64,000 nucleotides of DNA from Citrus sinensis (lineage: Eukaryota; Streptophyta; Magnoliopsida; Sapindales; Rutaceae), in the NCBI RefSeq assembly GCF_022201045.2, contig NC_068558.1, forward strand, positions 51,191,501 through 51,255,500. Reading direction: 5' to 3'. This document shows positions 22,121 through 34,944 of this stretch, in pieces. The number at the start of each line of letters is the position of its first letter. The stretch's first letter is position 1. The position numbers were made by a program, and so were the translations under genes. The notes under the pieces are model-generated. The model saw only the letters and a program-made list of their open reading frames with translations, made no database searches and had not been told where the DNA came from.

Positions 22121-25100
22121 ATTTGTGTTGGTGCGATGATCCATTTGCTAATTGTTAATCGCAAGGAAGGACTTAGGACGGTAAGGCATTGGGGAAATTA
22201 TGAGGTTGTTTTATTATTATTATTTTGAAAAGGGCAATTAGGGGATAAAATGTATATCTCCAAAATTTTGTGAATGACAAAACTCATTATGAGCAACAAC
22301 TAAACGAGGCCCTCTTATTTATGATTTACTTCTACGATACTCTGATGTATTTGTATGAACCGTCAAATATTAGTAATCATATGTATCTATCTTTTATAGT
22401 TTCAGCCACGAAAGTTGCTACTCCATTAAAAAATCATTGTGTGCTCTTACTTGATTAACTTTTGACTTTGAAATTTAATCTGGTTAGGTAATCGATTTTA
22501 CTTAATAGTGTGAGAGTGAAAGTACTAGAACTAGACCCCCCCAATCTTGATGAAGATCCTATAATTGTGCTCTCTTTCGTCATTTATCTTAATGTAATTT
22601 GCCTAGGATAAGAATATACTCTTAGGCTATGGTTATCATCATACACACACACTGGGTACTCCCTCTTCTGGTTGTGTCTCTGCGTTTGAGAAATTCCCTT
22701 CAATTTTCAGCCTATGATCGAGTATGGGGAACTTGTGGCATGTAACTGTGAAGAAATTATTGTCTTGTGTTTTTGTTTGTATATGCTTATAGAAGAATAA
22801 CGACCCATGGGCTCCGTATATGTAGTCTATTTGGTTTCTGTCTTGTTTATGGGCATTTTCGGTTAACGAACTAGTTATTTATATTGGGTGGTATTGGTGG
22901 CCAAAGAAATCTGATAATTCATAAACATGGACATAGAAGAAGAGTAATGTCAATTGACAATTGCAAAATTAATTGGTCTTGTCCTTTTTTTTTTTTTTGG
23001 GGAATACATAGTACTTGTTCCAGTTTATACTAAGATATAAAATAGTCGCGGATCAAGAAAAGGTGGCAGTGGCAGAATAGGACCTTCATTTGAGGGTTAC
23101 CGGAGAAAATGGATTATTAGTCCCCATGTGCCTATTTTTTTTAGGAAGGAAGGTGGCCGACATACATTGCCTCTTCTCTGGACTTTTAACCAATTGGCCC
23201 TCCTAGTCCTTGCGGACGCGCTCTTATGTGCTATTGCATTTGCTACAACTGTAAGCGATAATTTATTTATTTGGGTCCAAGCTTATAGTTTTGAACGGTC
23301 AAAATATCCAATGCAAATGGCATGAAATATAGCCAGCTAAAGAATTCAGCTATAATTGCTACGGCCTACGTGCAAAGATCGAGCAGCCCGGCTCAATTAA
23401 GAGTTCAATACGGCTTTTGCCATTCTTCTTGCAGAAGCAGGACATATATAGCAGGAACCACAATAAAACAAATAGTTAAAAACATTGGAACCGTGCATGC
23501 TTATTTAATTTACCCCAGCACTGAGCAACTTTGCAGGTCCCGTATGGGGTTATATTTATGCCGCTTTATAATAGCATTCAGTTTTGTTTTATCTATGTGG
23601 TGCCATCAATCTCAGGTTTGCTAATGCGCAAACATTCGTACAGCAGCAGGGGTTTTTACAAATCTGAAATAAAAGGTTTAACAAGCTGAAAAAAAAGAAA
23701 TCAAGAAAAAACTAAATCATCATTAGAAAGGGGGAAAAAAAGGAAAAGAAGGGACCACATCACCACATACATAAACAAGAGAACTCATCAGAAACCTACT
23801 GGTCGACCGTTCCATGCATGTGGCTGTGAGCCTGTGAACCAGTCCAAATACAGAGCTTTGTTTGTTTTCCATTTCCAAGACAATAAAAATTTCTTCAAGT
23901 CTTAGCATATGAAGGCCAGCTCCATCGAAGCACATCCAAGTTCACTCGTTTAGACTTGTATCTATCTTACAGTAATTTAATTCAAACATAATGTGATTCT
24001 ATACGCAACAATCAATTCAATACAATTAATTCAATTATCAAACAAAAGACTATAAGTATGAAACAAAAGAAATTCAAAACCATATGGTACTAAACAAACA
24101 ATACCATAAAATGTAAATTAATTGAAAGCAAAGTTATTTTTTCCCTTTTTCATTGACTTTTGATCACTTGCATGTTATGCAAATATTGCCTCTTGGGGAA
24201 GTGATGAGGCCACACTGTGCATGCATGGTGTTCTCGTAGCCTAAACTGAAAAGGCCTCGTATAGTAACAAAATGCCGAGAGACATCGTTTTTGCACTGTT
24301 GTTGTTGAAGCAAAATTGGACTTCATCATGATGGGCGCTGGGCGCGGGGCGCGGCGCGCGGGCCATGGGTCTAATCATTCGGACGCGGAAGGGTAAAATT
24401 GAGAACTCGTAGCATTTGATGAAACAGCTGCGAGTAGATACGGGGTTCCTCGCGTACGCAAAGGATTCTTCCAAAGACGGGGTTTTTTCACGACGTCAGC
24501 AACGATAATGACGAGTTGAGTGAATTGGCTGTAAAAGTTTTTTCAAAAAAAATGTTCTGAACGTGCCCCCGAGGCCCCAAAGGCATCGAATAGTTAACTA
24601 AAAGTACATATCAATATTTTAAGATGATCCGCATCCAATATACGAATACGAGTGACTGACTGAGAGACAAAAGTTATTTTGCAAAAATTTAATTTATTAA
24701 TTGGTGCTATGAATTCATTCACTTATAAATTCGGTAGTCCGATAATGAACAGCAAGGCCCCTCGGATGAATAGTTTTAGATTAGATTTCTTCCTTGAAAA
24801 GCACGTAAGTTTTTTTTTTTCATATTACTTACAATTCTATTTATATCAGGTTTTGGAAGAGGTGAGTGTGCTGTACACTACAAAATTTCATTCTAATGAA
24901 ATAATATAATTAATTTACTTAAAATTAAAAGAGATAAGTAGTGTTATATGTTGCAAAATTTTATTCCAATGAAGTAATATAATTAATTCACTTAAAATTT
25001 AGAAAAAAAATCAAAACTTAAATTCTTCCCTTTCAATAACGAGATACTGCAAGCTTTTTTTTTTTTTTCCCATGAACCTCTTGACAGCCGCAATGGTGTT

Positions 25101-25639
25101 CGGATCAAGAGAATACGCTCATATTGGAGATTGTTGTATGAACTCTAATGTAGCTGTGGTCTTTACATATGTTCCGCAAGAAAAAGTTTTGTATGAGTGA
25201 CTTATCGTCTCCGTTTTTTATATTTTTATTTTTATTGGTGATTTTTTTTCTTGTCTACTTGTTTTTGTTTTTTATTATTTTTTGATGACTTTGAATGTTC
25301 CTAAGGGAATTATTTGAATGTTATTGATTTTGATGAATAATTTAGGTTGCATTTTGGCTTACGGGTTGCTAGTGAGATTGATTTATCTCTATTATTTGTC
25401 AAATCATATCCATTATTCATGATATGTCAAAGAAGGATTTTTATATTTAGGATTTGACATGCACTTTTGAGTTGTTCATATTCTTTTGTAAGGATGGAAT
25501 ATGTTATGAGAAGAATGTTTAATATAACTTTTCCACCGTTTGATAAACTAATTATTTAATCATGCCATCTTAATATAAAAAAAAAAGCACCACTCAAAAG
25601 GGTGGTTGCCTTAATAATAATAATAATCTCATTCAATTA
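22121..25639. other. Long intergenic stretch, no recognisable gene
   Basis: 22121 to about 22350 is probably the PLATZ 3' UTR. Short open stretches at 23128-23624 and 23723-23935 show no motif. A compact GC spike at 24330-24366 is unlike its AT-rich surroundings. A diverged 65-bp direct duplication (TGTACACTACAAAATTTCAT and TATATGTTGCAAAATTTTAT types) lies at about 24870-25000. Confidence 0.4.
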
Positions 25640-26690
25640 ATATCAGTTCTTTTATAATCCTTTGTTTTTAACCAATCCATGTTGGCAAAACAACAGTGGA
25701 GGTTGCTGTTGTATGATGAGTTGTTGGTCTCGAGGGTATTACAAGTACGGTATTTTCGACGAAGCTCTTTCCTACATGCTCAATTAGGTTCAAATCCTTC
25801 ATGCCTACAGTGGAGTATTCTCTTGGGCGTGAGCTTTTATAGTAAGGTATTCGTTGGCGAGTGAGGAATAGAAGAAATATTAGTGTTTATGATAGTAATT
25901 GGCTGTTGAGGATGAGTATTTTCAGGCCTACCTCTTCGGTTTCTTTGCCATGAGAGACAACAATAGATAATCTGATTCAGAATGGGAACTGCTGGCATAC
26001 GTCACGTTTACAGGACCAATAAGTGTGGGCTGTATATTGTAAAGTCGGGATTCCTTGTGTGCTGGATCATCTACTGGGGTAGTGTTGGAATCTGATTTGG
26101 AGTTTAAAGGTGCCTCCTAAGGTTAAGATTTTTCTCTGATGAGCTCTTCATTTTATTCTCCCCATTGGAGTGAATTTAGTTAGAAAGAAAGTGTTGTCGG
26201 AATGCTTCCTATTGCTTCGATGGTTTGTCAAGTGAGACTCTGATGCACTCTTTGATTTGTTGTGATGTAGGTGAAATTAAACATAGATGCAGTAGTTGAT
26301 GTAAATTGTGGCGTAGCGGGATATGGTGCTGTTGTGTGGAATCATGAAGGTTTGGAGATGGTTGTAGAAATTTCTCTGATCATGAAGTTGACATTGCTAA
26401 AGCCGAAGCCTTAATTAGGAATTGGTTTGTGGCGTGCTAGTAAGATTGATTAGTTTATCTATGTTAATAGTTGAGTCAAATTCGCGTTAATTTGCATTAT
26501 TGATTTTGGGTAAGTTCAAGCTCAGTACTTACACTGAATTATTATGGATCTTTTCTAATGTAATCTAATTATTATTGCTAAAGCATTCTTTTTCATCTTA
26601 AGGGATTGTAATATAAGAGTGGATACATTAGTTAAATATTCTATCAATTATTTAGATTCTTCTGTTTTTGATTTTAACGAAGTTATCTTT
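25640..26690 (+). mobile_element. Degenerate LINE (L1-type) 3' remnant
   Basis: The translated pieces follow the C-terminal order of plant L1-type ORF2. At 25679 onward MLAKQQWRLLLYDELLVSRV..VRYFRRSSFLHAQLGSNPS is the post-RT segment. Near 26098-26165 WSLKVPPKVKIF and ALHFILPIGVNLVRKK represent the zinc-binding RVT region. From 26271 KLNIDAVVDVNCGVAGYGAV and KAEALIRNW represent an RNase H domain. Stops and frame changes break it throughout and the reverse transcriptase core is absent, consistent with 5' truncation. An A-rich run near 26697-26706 could mark the tail. Confidence 0.7.
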
Positions 26691-27127
26691 CAAGGGAAAA
26701 AAAAAATCTAATCCTTTAGAAAAAAAGAAAAGAAAAAGAAAAGATAATTTCTTTCATAATCAGAAGACCTAAAAAAAGCGAACCAAAACTTTTAAGATTG
26801 CTCATCTAAGCGCATCAGCTATTAGGACCCCCCATGCCACAGCCGTCTAGTCACCGTTGGATTCCCACACTTTAATCCGTTAACCAAATCCACGACTTAA
26901 ATTTGTCACAGCGATCACAGTTTACGAGGCATACTTATGTTACCATATTTTAAAAAACAACGAACTCCTTTTTCTTGCGATTTTCGCACCATATGTATTT
27001 TTGTTTTTCATCAAACCCTAATTTCTTTTTCTTTTTCTTTTTTAATTTCACAGAATCGACTTATACATTTGATTTATTGTAAAACGGAAAACGAAAAATC
27101 TGAAGAAATAATCTTTAATACAGAGCC
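26691..27127. promoter_or_regulatory. Upstream region of the VAP gene
   Basis: This short intergenic stretch must contain the promoter and 5' UTR of the VAP gene. No convincing TATA box is seen; the last 180 bases are T-rich, as in many plant 5' leaders. Confidence 0.35.
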
Positions 27128-30059
27128 ATGAGTACGGGGGATCTTGTCAATATTCAGCCTTCTGAGCTTAAATTCCCATGTAAGTTCTGTTTGTTTCTCA
27201 AGAAATTTTGGAAGAAAAGTTCCTATCATGGTGATCGATGTTGCTTTTCACTTTTTCTGTCACGTGAGGTTCACATGAATGAAACCACGCTCTAACCTCT
27301 GTGTTTGAAATCGAAAGTTTAACTAATAATTTTGAATGTTCCATTTTGATCAATAATTTGATTGATACGAACAATTGGTTACACGGATATAATGTGCTGA
27401 TTCCTTGAATTTCTATTTGTTGTCTGCATGTTTTATGGCACCTGATGAAATAGTTGAATTGAAGAAGCAGAGTTCTTGTTCAATGCAATTGACCAACAAG
27501 ACAGATAAATTTGTAGCCTTCAAGGTAGCCTTTTTTAGGAATAATTGATATTTTTATTGTACTAATTTGCTTCGACTCCCATTTAGTTGTAATTGCATTT
27601 GTGTAATTTGTGGAAAATTTTCACTGGATAGGTTAAAACAACCAATCCCAAGAAGTACTGTGTTCGTCCTAATACTGGTATAATTTTGCCCAGAACCTCA
27701 TGTGCTGTTACAGGTAAACGTACTCCATAACATTTGAACTAGTTATGCTTTCATTGTGGTTTTTGGTTATCTCTTTTCTCGGAGTGAGTTGCCTTTATGA
27801 GTATAGTTATATACCATCACCGTTTTTGTGGTGATCCTTTCTTATAAATTAGTTTGTTGACATACACTGATTATGAATTACTAGTTGATGGAGTAAAAAA
27901 ATTCCTTTTTTTCAGTTTAATGATTTCTTTGTTTGATGATTTTCTTCAATGGTTTGTGCTGTGGAATGAAATTGTGGCAGTTACAATGCAAGCACAGAAA
28001 GAGGCACCGCCTGACTTTCAATGCAAGGACAAATTCCTCCTTCTAAGCGTTGTTGCTCCAGATGGTGCCACTGCAAAGGACATAGGGCCAGACATGGTGG
28101 GTCCTTTGCTGCTGTTCTTTTTTTTTTTTTGAAGTTAAATTTTGTGTTAAATCTTTCTTGGATTCTGATGGTGTCTGAATTTGATTGCAGTTTACTAAGG
28201 AGGACGGTAAGGTTGTCGAGGAGTTTAAGCTGCGGGTTGTTTACATTCCTGCTAATCCCCCCTCACCTGTCCCTGAAGGATCTGAAGAAGGATCTTCCCC
28301 CAGGGCATTCTCACAAGAAAATGGAAATCACCATAATTCATCATTTGATGATGTAAGAGTTTTGTAGCTGCTATATGAAATCTATTATTTACTTTTTGAT
28401 GAGGTTTTGAGATACATCAATGGAATAGTTACTAAGGAATTTGGTTTCTGTATCATTTTGTGTATTCATTTTTTTTGTTATAAATCTTAGGTATCAAAAT
28501 CTTTAGAGGTGCCCAAAGAGAAATCATCAGAGGTAAACGGTCCCTTTTGACTGTCTTTCAACTTTGATCGTTGAAGTGCCTTTATGAATGTTATATGATT
28601 GATTGAAGAATGATTTTATAATTTTGAGCAGTATTGATGTGTAATCCTTTTTTGTTTCTTCAATTTATCTTAAATGATTCCACGTTGTGTAGTTTCTTAT
28701 ATAAAACAGTGTGCCAGTTGGTGCTTGTTTCATGCTTAATATAGTCTCCCATGGGGGATGAGTACCATGTCCTGTTTGAACTTATGGCGAGTATGAAATG
28801 CGATAACGCAATGATAATTCATTGACCAAAACTATGGAAGGTTTGAGAATGGTGCAACAGTAACATATTCCTTTTCGGGTTTTCCTGTGTTGTGTGTTAT
28901 TTTAAAATTATGATGCTATATGAAGATGTTGTTCTGTTGAATGATAACAGACCAGGAGAGTTTGTGAGAACTAGGCCCAGATGCAGGCTTCTCTAGTTCA
29001 TACTTTATACTGGTAATCTTTGTAGGCAGATCTAATGGTTTGTTATCTATACTCCACTTGGGCTTGCGCTGAACTAAGGTGTAGGACACATGGTGCTACT
29101 TATCAATGTTAGATGTTTCAAGCGGTTGCTGGGCGAGCATATCTCCTTTTGCTGTGTGCTTTGTATGAGTTACAGTTTTATCATTTATTTTCTAATGAAT
29201 ATTATCTTTGAAATTGAAAGATATCTGCGCTACACTTTATTGCAGTAGTGCATTGTTTTTTATTATTGCTATTGTGCATTCACTGTCAGTTTTCTAATAT
29301 ACTAATCTTCTTCAGGCTTGGTCAATGATCTCTAAGTTGACTGAAGAGAAAACTTCTGCTATGCAACAAAACCAAAAACTACGGCAAGAGCTGGTTGGTT
29401 CAGATATCTTCATGTTGAACATGTTTATGCCTTGTATACAATGTTTAACACACACACACACATAATGTTCTCACATGTGGATGTACACATGAAATTGAAA
29501 TGCGGACAGAGCTAAAAGACAAGAAAATACAGATTCCAGTGCACGGTTTTCTGTCTTTTAGTGTATTGGAGTTCTTATTCTTTTTCTTTTTTTTCAGTCT
29601 TTTAGTCCCATTTGCTTGAATTTTTTGTGCGGACATCTCCACCTAAGCATGACTCTGTGTGTGTGTGTGTGTGTATACTATACATGTACATATATGAGTG
29701 TGTGTGTGTGTATCATGGGATGATCTAGAGGGCAAGATAGAGCCAGAAATTGGACTTGTTGCACTAAATCTACACATATATTATCTCTTTTGCTGTTACT
29801 AATTTGGACCTTCGTAACTTCATTTAAATTTTATTGGTTTATATTGGGGCCCTCGAGGTTATTGTGTCTGTCATATTTCATTGTATGTGATGCAAAAAGT
29901 ATTTTATCATCTGCGAAACTTCTGTTAACTATAAAAATTGTACAGGAATTTGTGAGAAAAGAAATTAGCAAAAGTCGTGCTGGTGGTTTCTCTACGGTGT
30001 TTGTTCTGCTGATTGGTCTTCTCGGCATCTTGGTTGGCTATCTGGTGAAGACAACTTAG
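27128..30059 (+). CDS. VAP27/PVA-type VAMP-associated protein
   Basis: Eight exons in frame: 27128-27179, 27454-27524, 27632-27713, 27981-28096, 28191-28352, 28491-28532, 29316-29393 and 29946-30059, giving 238 residues. The major sperm protein domain fills about residues 6-125 and starts LVNIQPSELKFPFELKKQSS. It includes DKFVAFKVKTTNPKKYCVRP, the signature surface that binds FFAT motifs, and QCKDKFLLLSVV. A linker and a predicted coiled coil (MISKLTEEKTSAMQQNQKLR) follow, then a C-terminal membrane anchor (STVFVLLIGLLGILVGYLV) with a short KTT tail. This is the tail-anchored ER architecture of plant VAP27 proteins, which tether ER to plasma membrane and endosomes and recruit lipid-transfer proteins. 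The length matches the family (about 220-260). The ATG at 27128 is the usual family start (MSTGDLVNIQP). Confidence 0.95.
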
Positions 30060-30949
30060 CAGCTACTGTCCATGAAATTGGTGGATCTGAGCTTGGATTT
30101 TAGTGATATTCCAATATTACTAAACACCATTTTGCCTTTTAATGTGTATAATTTTTAGCCTCGTTATGGATTCTTTACAATTTCTATGATTTGATTTGTT
30201 TCTTTGGGCGTGAAAACTCCGCGTGTTTAGTAGGTAGGTTCAGGCTTTTGCGAACCCGAAAAACAGAGACGGTTGGGATCGATTCAATCATATTCACCTT
30301 GTTGATTCATTTCTGTGATTCTTGAATTTGTAATACCGAATAACAAAGCGTGCGCGGACATAAGAACAGAATGCATAATCCGTTAATGTAAAAAGCAATG
30401 GAGCTCGTAAAGAATCTAAGATCACCTGCGTATTTCCCCGATCCAAGTAAGCAACGTGTCGTGTAGATTGGAATTTTATGTTTTTCAGGAACACAATTCA
30501 ATAACAAAAATGCTCTTGGAATAATCAAAATCAAACTTATAAAACCAACATTATATGGTTCAGAGTTAAGATTAATCGAGATTAGCATGAATTGCTACAA
30601 TAAAATTACTTGTGCATATACAAGATCTTCACCGAAACCAATTATATTCCATAAATAATAATATAGTAAAACTATTAGCGAGTTAAAATCTACTTCAAAT
30701 ACTATGAAAATTAAAAGTTTTCGTGTCTTAGGGTCTAATCAATTACATAATCTTTCAAGCTAATAAGATTAGCTTAGCGGTTTTGAATTTGATATCTATC
30801 TTCTTCTCTTACTTTCCATGAACTCCACCAAACGCACCCAAAACTCCAGATAATTAAGCACAGGGACCAGGCATACCGTTAAGTTTCATAACCTGTGGTT
30901 AGTAGTGAAAAATTATATTTTTAAATAAAAAAATAAACAAATAAATAAA
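30060..30949. other. Intergenic, VAP 3' flank
   Basis: The first 150-200 bases are likely the VAP 3' UTR. No gene is recognised in the remainder; short minus-strand open stretches near 30300-30590 carry no motif. Confidence 0.4.
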
Positions 30950-32985
30950 GAAGGTTCCAAACAAGCTCAGAAAGCCATAAGTCAAACCCGTTCAAGAATC
31001 CCCTTGCTTCTCAGCAAAGTTCAAATAGTCTTGCCATTTCTTCAATTCGCTGCCATAAAGTGGCTTAAAGAAGCCTTTTGATTGAGGCTCAAAGCAATTT
31101 ATTTTTTTTACCTTCCAAATGACATGCCTCCTTATAGATCTGTTCCCCAATGAATAAAATATTTCTAGCTAAGCCAACAGGTGATAATATATTGGAGATT
31201 TCACTGTCCTCGTAATATGTCAGGACTTCACTTGTTTCAGGCACAAATTCTGTGGGCAGCAGCCAACTTCTTTAAACTGAGGAAAATATAAACCTATCAT
31301 TCAGTAAGCATATAACTAAAAGTAATACCATATGGTCCACCGAGCAGATATCAAATTACATAGAAAGAACAAAAAATGTTGTCCCAGTGTGCAAATCAGA
31401 TTGAAGAAGCTGAGACATACTTATAACCATTAAGGAGCAAGAAAATCAACTTTTTTCTTGAATACTATCATTGATGATGTAACTTTTTCCTTGGAAATCT
31501 CAAAGTTTGCGCATATATTGCGCGTATATCTGAGCTGGAGAACCCCCAATAATTCTGAAAGCAATCAAGAACAAATGTATTTGAATAATCCCACAAGGCG
31601 CGGCACAGGCAATCCTTCCCTATAAACGACACCCCTTTTGAATAATCTGCAAGATAATTGGAACATTTTGAACAAGGGAGAATATACTAGGAATTGCATA
31701 GAACAGCAAGGCAGGTGCATCGGAGGAAATAAACTTTAAAGCATGAAAGAAGTAGAAGACAAAAGTACATTTATAGTTATATGCAGGAAAAATTGACAGC
31801 ATGTGTTAAACAGTTTAAGATAATTCAATTGTCCATATATAGCCAATTCATAAAATTCATTACACATTAGCTGCAGAGAAACATGGGATTACCAAAAGAA
31901 CCAGAGTATATTGTACTGCAAGGAAAAATTGCTGTGTTGTACAACTCTTAAATGTAAATGTAAAAATAGACTCAACAAAAAAATACGCCAAAATATCTAT
32001 ATCATGCATGCCTCGTGTTGTTAATTAAAAACTTGTTAAGCATAGAGAGACAGTGCCAATTGAGTACCATCAATAAGGCATATGACTGTTACCAGGAACA
32101 TGACTGGTTGAACTGAGAATACTATTGCTTCAAGGATGCAAGTGTCCCACAAAGTTTTCAGATGCTGCTTTTTACAGAGATCAAATCACTTCTCTTCTTG
32201 GTACTCGGATTTCCTATGGCCATCGGGAGGAACTTCAGATGCCAAATTACAATAGTGAAACCACACATCACTGGAATATGTTGCAGATTGCATGGATTGC
32301 TCAAAGACTTCAACAACCCTTGTCAATAGTGCACAGCATGCCTTCCTCCAGTAACCATAGCACAAATGGAAGTCAGCCAAAAACGAGTTGTATACCAAAC
32401 GTATCATCTCTGTGTCATCTTGCAGTTACAACTTACGACAAAGAATGCCATATGTGAGTTATAGCACACCAATTAATCCAGAAGCACAAATAAATTTTGG
32501 ATAACAATAGTACTTGCATATAAACTATACTGGAAGAAATGAGCTCTTGTCAGCTACCATTTTAATTTTTAAGAATTTAATGGCAGAAGCAAATAACATA
32601 AGCTAACACAGCAAAAAAGAAATCAAATATGTTGTCCTAGATTATACCACACCACAGATCTAAAAGTTGCTGTCACTTTGCTGCACATAAAAAACCTTCC
32701 GCACCAATTTTAAAATCTTAAATTCTGCAGTCTTGATCCTTGCTTTTCGTTGTTGTCACCAAATCGTTTTTGTTAATAATTTCTTAAAAAAAGGCATTAA
32801 GAAAATAAAAACAGTTTTTATGGTTGAATATTGAACTTACAGGAAAGGAATTCTCGACTTCATGATATGATTGAAGTTCATTAATCAAAGTCTAATGAGC
32901 CTTTAGCAATAACTTCTTCCAAGTAGAGTCTGTGTTTTTCAAAACCAGATGCTGTGCTGTCTGTTGAATCAAGAATCGGACATAA
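30950..32985 (-). pseudogene. PRP39 splicing-factor copy, multi-exon and decayed
   Basis: Minus-strand pieces appear in N-to-C order of plant PRP39, a U1 snRNP factor made of HAT repeats. Near 32900-32945 LEEVIAKGSLDFD is seen. At 32240-32400 LCYGYWRK then VVEVFEQSMQSATY and DVWFHYCNLA follow. At 31500-31625 ALWD and IYAQTLRF are seen, with spacers. At 31145-31255 VPETSEVLTYYEDSEIS and IGEQIYKEACHLEG occur, and at 30990-31080 GSELKKWQDYLNFAEKQGD. The frame changes several times and segments are missing, for example the residues between YWRK and VVEVFE. Non-coding gaps separate the pieces where introns would be, so this is a duplicated, not retroposed, copy. It lies just downstream of the PPR gene on the same strand. 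Confidence 0.7.
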
Positions 32986-32988
32986 AAT

Positions 32989-34944
32989 TTAAGCTTTGGG
33001 GGAAAAAAAAAATTGAACAAGAGCTTGACTGTTTTGTTTACCGCTGTCAAAAAGTGTTCCTGCACAGCAATCTCCATGCTCACGCAGACGTGCAGTCAAT
33101 GAGTGCAATTCAGCATAAATAGACTTAGCTTCGGGATGTGACCGATCACTGCTAATAAAAGTGTGCAGACCATCCTTGAGTTCAATCCAGCTACACCCTG
33201 GATTCTTCCTCACATTTTGTTGCCTCATTGTATGTCTAATATCTAACACTTCTTCATATTTACCACCGGCTACATAGATGTTTGACATTAATACATAATT
33301 TCCACAATGTCCAGGTTCAAGCTGAAAAACCCGCTGCGCAGCAATCTCAGCAAGATCCGTGTTCCCATGAAGCCGAGATGCTGCCAATAAAGTCCTCCAT
33401 ACTACTGGGTTTGCTTCATTAGGCATTGCTAGTGCCAATTCATAAGCCTCATTAAGCTGGCCAGCTCGACCAAGCATGTCAATCACACAAGTATAATGCT
33501 CAATGGTTGGAACTACACCATATCTGGATTCCATTAGTGGCAGGAACTCACGTCCTTGGCTTAAAAAGCCTGAATGGCTACAAGCCGACAGTACACCCAC
33601 AAATGTAACCTCATCAGGTTTAAGTTTTGCCTCACACATACATGAAAACATATCCAATGCCTCCTTGCCTTGGCCATCCATGCCATAACCCAATATCATA
33701 ATGTTCCATGATGCCACATCTTTTTTGCTCATCTTAGTAAAAACCATTTGGGCATCTCTCATACTTCCACATTTTGTATACATGTCCATGAGTGCATTGT
33801 TCATAAACACATCATCAATATCCTTGCAACTCCCATTTTTTGCCAGCCCATTAACAACAATGTATCCATGAATCTGTCTACCATGCATCAATGCTGCCAA
33901 ATGCGAACAGGCAGGAAGCACCGTTGAGAACGTCACCAAATCAGGCTGAAACCCAGCACTTAACATTCTATCAAAAAGCCTCAAAGTCCCGTCATGATTA
34001 CCACATTGTTCATGAACTGTCATGATTGAGTTCCACGAAAATATATCCTTCTCCTCCATCATTTCAAAAATCTCCAGTGCCTCACCAACACATTTCCCTT
34101 TCCCATACATATCAATCAAGGCATTCATAACCGGAACACCTGAATCGTACCCCATTTTCACCACAATTCCATGAACCACTCTCCCATTTTTGAAAAATCC
34201 CATCATAATAAGGGCCGATAAAACCCCAGTAACTGTGAACCTACTCATCCAAATACCTTCTTTGCTCATCCTCCTAAAAACCTCCAAAGCTTTATGAAAT
34301 TCCCCAATCTGCGCATACCCGTTAACCATCGCATTCCAAAGAACAACATCTCTAAGAGGCAATTCCTCGAACACTTTCAGTGCCTCTTCCATAAACTGAC
34401 ACTTCAAATAAGTATTAACCAAAGCACTGCCTATATAAACATCCAAATCTAAGCCAAGTTTAAACACCAATCCATGAATCTTTTTAACCTCCAGAACTGC
34501 CATAACATCACAGCAACACTTGATCAAACACGGAAACGTATATTTATCAGGCAAAACACCAAGTTGTCTCATGTGGTTAAAAAAATGCAATCCTTTAAAA
34601 GCAAAATCATTTGAATAAAATCCAGAAATCATTGCATTATAAGTAAAAACATTAGGTTCGCAGCTCAAATTGTTAAATACAAAAAGGGCATATTTCATCT
34701 GGCAGCATTTAGAATACATGTTAATAAGGCTAGTTATTGATAAAGGGGAGTCGATAATGCCAGTTCTGAGCATGTAAGAGTGAATCTCTTGGCCCTTTTG
34801 AAGGTTCGTTTGGTGGGCACATAATTGAAGAGAGGCAATACAGGTGGCGAGAGTAAAGGGATGGTTAAAAGTTTGGTTTCCGGATGAAGTGGAGAAATTG
34901 AAACATGAAGAAAATGGATTGATTCTTGAGATTTTGGACAGCAT
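32989..34944 (-). CDS. PLS-class (E-type) pentatricopeptide repeat protein, At3g14730-like
   Basis: A single intronless frame of 651 residues from ATG 34944. P, L and S repeats run through most of the protein, for example LINMYSKCCQMKYALFVFNN, NAMISGFYSNDFAFKGLHFF, ALIDMYGKGKCVGEALEIFE and NIMILGYGMDGQGKEALDMF. E and E+-like motifs follow (NPVVWRTLLAASRLHGNTDLA, ELEPGHCGNYVLMSNIYVAG, NPGCSWIELKDGLHTF). There is no C-terminal DYW deaminase motif; the protein ends soon after HPEAKSIYAELHSL. Such proteins bind organelle RNA in a sequence-specific way, usually for C-to-U editing with a DYW partner supplied in trans. The N-terminus is Ser/Phe/Arg-rich with few acids, suggesting import into mitochondria or plastids. 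The overall text closely recalls Arabidopsis At3g14730. The last 18 or so residues (QNSQALVQFFFSPKA) may be a lineage-specific extension. Confidence 0.93.
   Translation of the reverse strand: MLSKISRINPFSSCFNFSTSSGNQTFNHPFTLATCIASLQLCAHQTNLQKGQEIHSYMLRTGIIDSPLSITSLINMYSKCCQMKYALFVFNNLSCEPNVFTYNAMISGFYSNDFAFKGLHFFNHMRQLGVLPDKYTFPCLIKCCCDVMAVLEVKKIHGLVFKLGLDLDVYIGSALVNTYLKCQFMEEALKVFEELPLRDVVLWNAMVNGYAQIGEFHKALEVFRRMSKEGIWMSRFTVTGVLSALIMMGFFKNGRVVHGIVVKMGYDSGVPVMNALIDMYGKGKCVGEALEIFEMMEEKDIFSWNSIMTVHEQCGNHDGTLRLFDRMLSAGFQPDLVTFSTVLPACSHLAALMHGRQIHGYIVVNGLAKNGSCKDIDDVFMNNALMDMYTKCGSMRDAQMVFTKMSKKDVASWNIMILGYGMDGQGKEALDMFSCMCEAKLKPDEVTFVGVLSACSHSGFLSQGREFLPLMESRYGVVPTIEHYTCVIDMLGRAGQLNEAYELALAMPNEANPVVWRTLLAASRLHGNTDLAEIAAQRVFQLEPGHCGNYVLMSNIYVAGGKYEEVLDIRHTMRQQNVRKNPGCSWIELKDGLHTFISSDRSHPEAKSIYAELHSLTARLREHGDCCAGTLFDSGKQNSQALVQFFFSPKA

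Noticed and set aside
23128-23624. Two successive open frames that might be exons
   Set aside because: No domain, no convincing junctions and no similarity I recognise; kept as intergenic.
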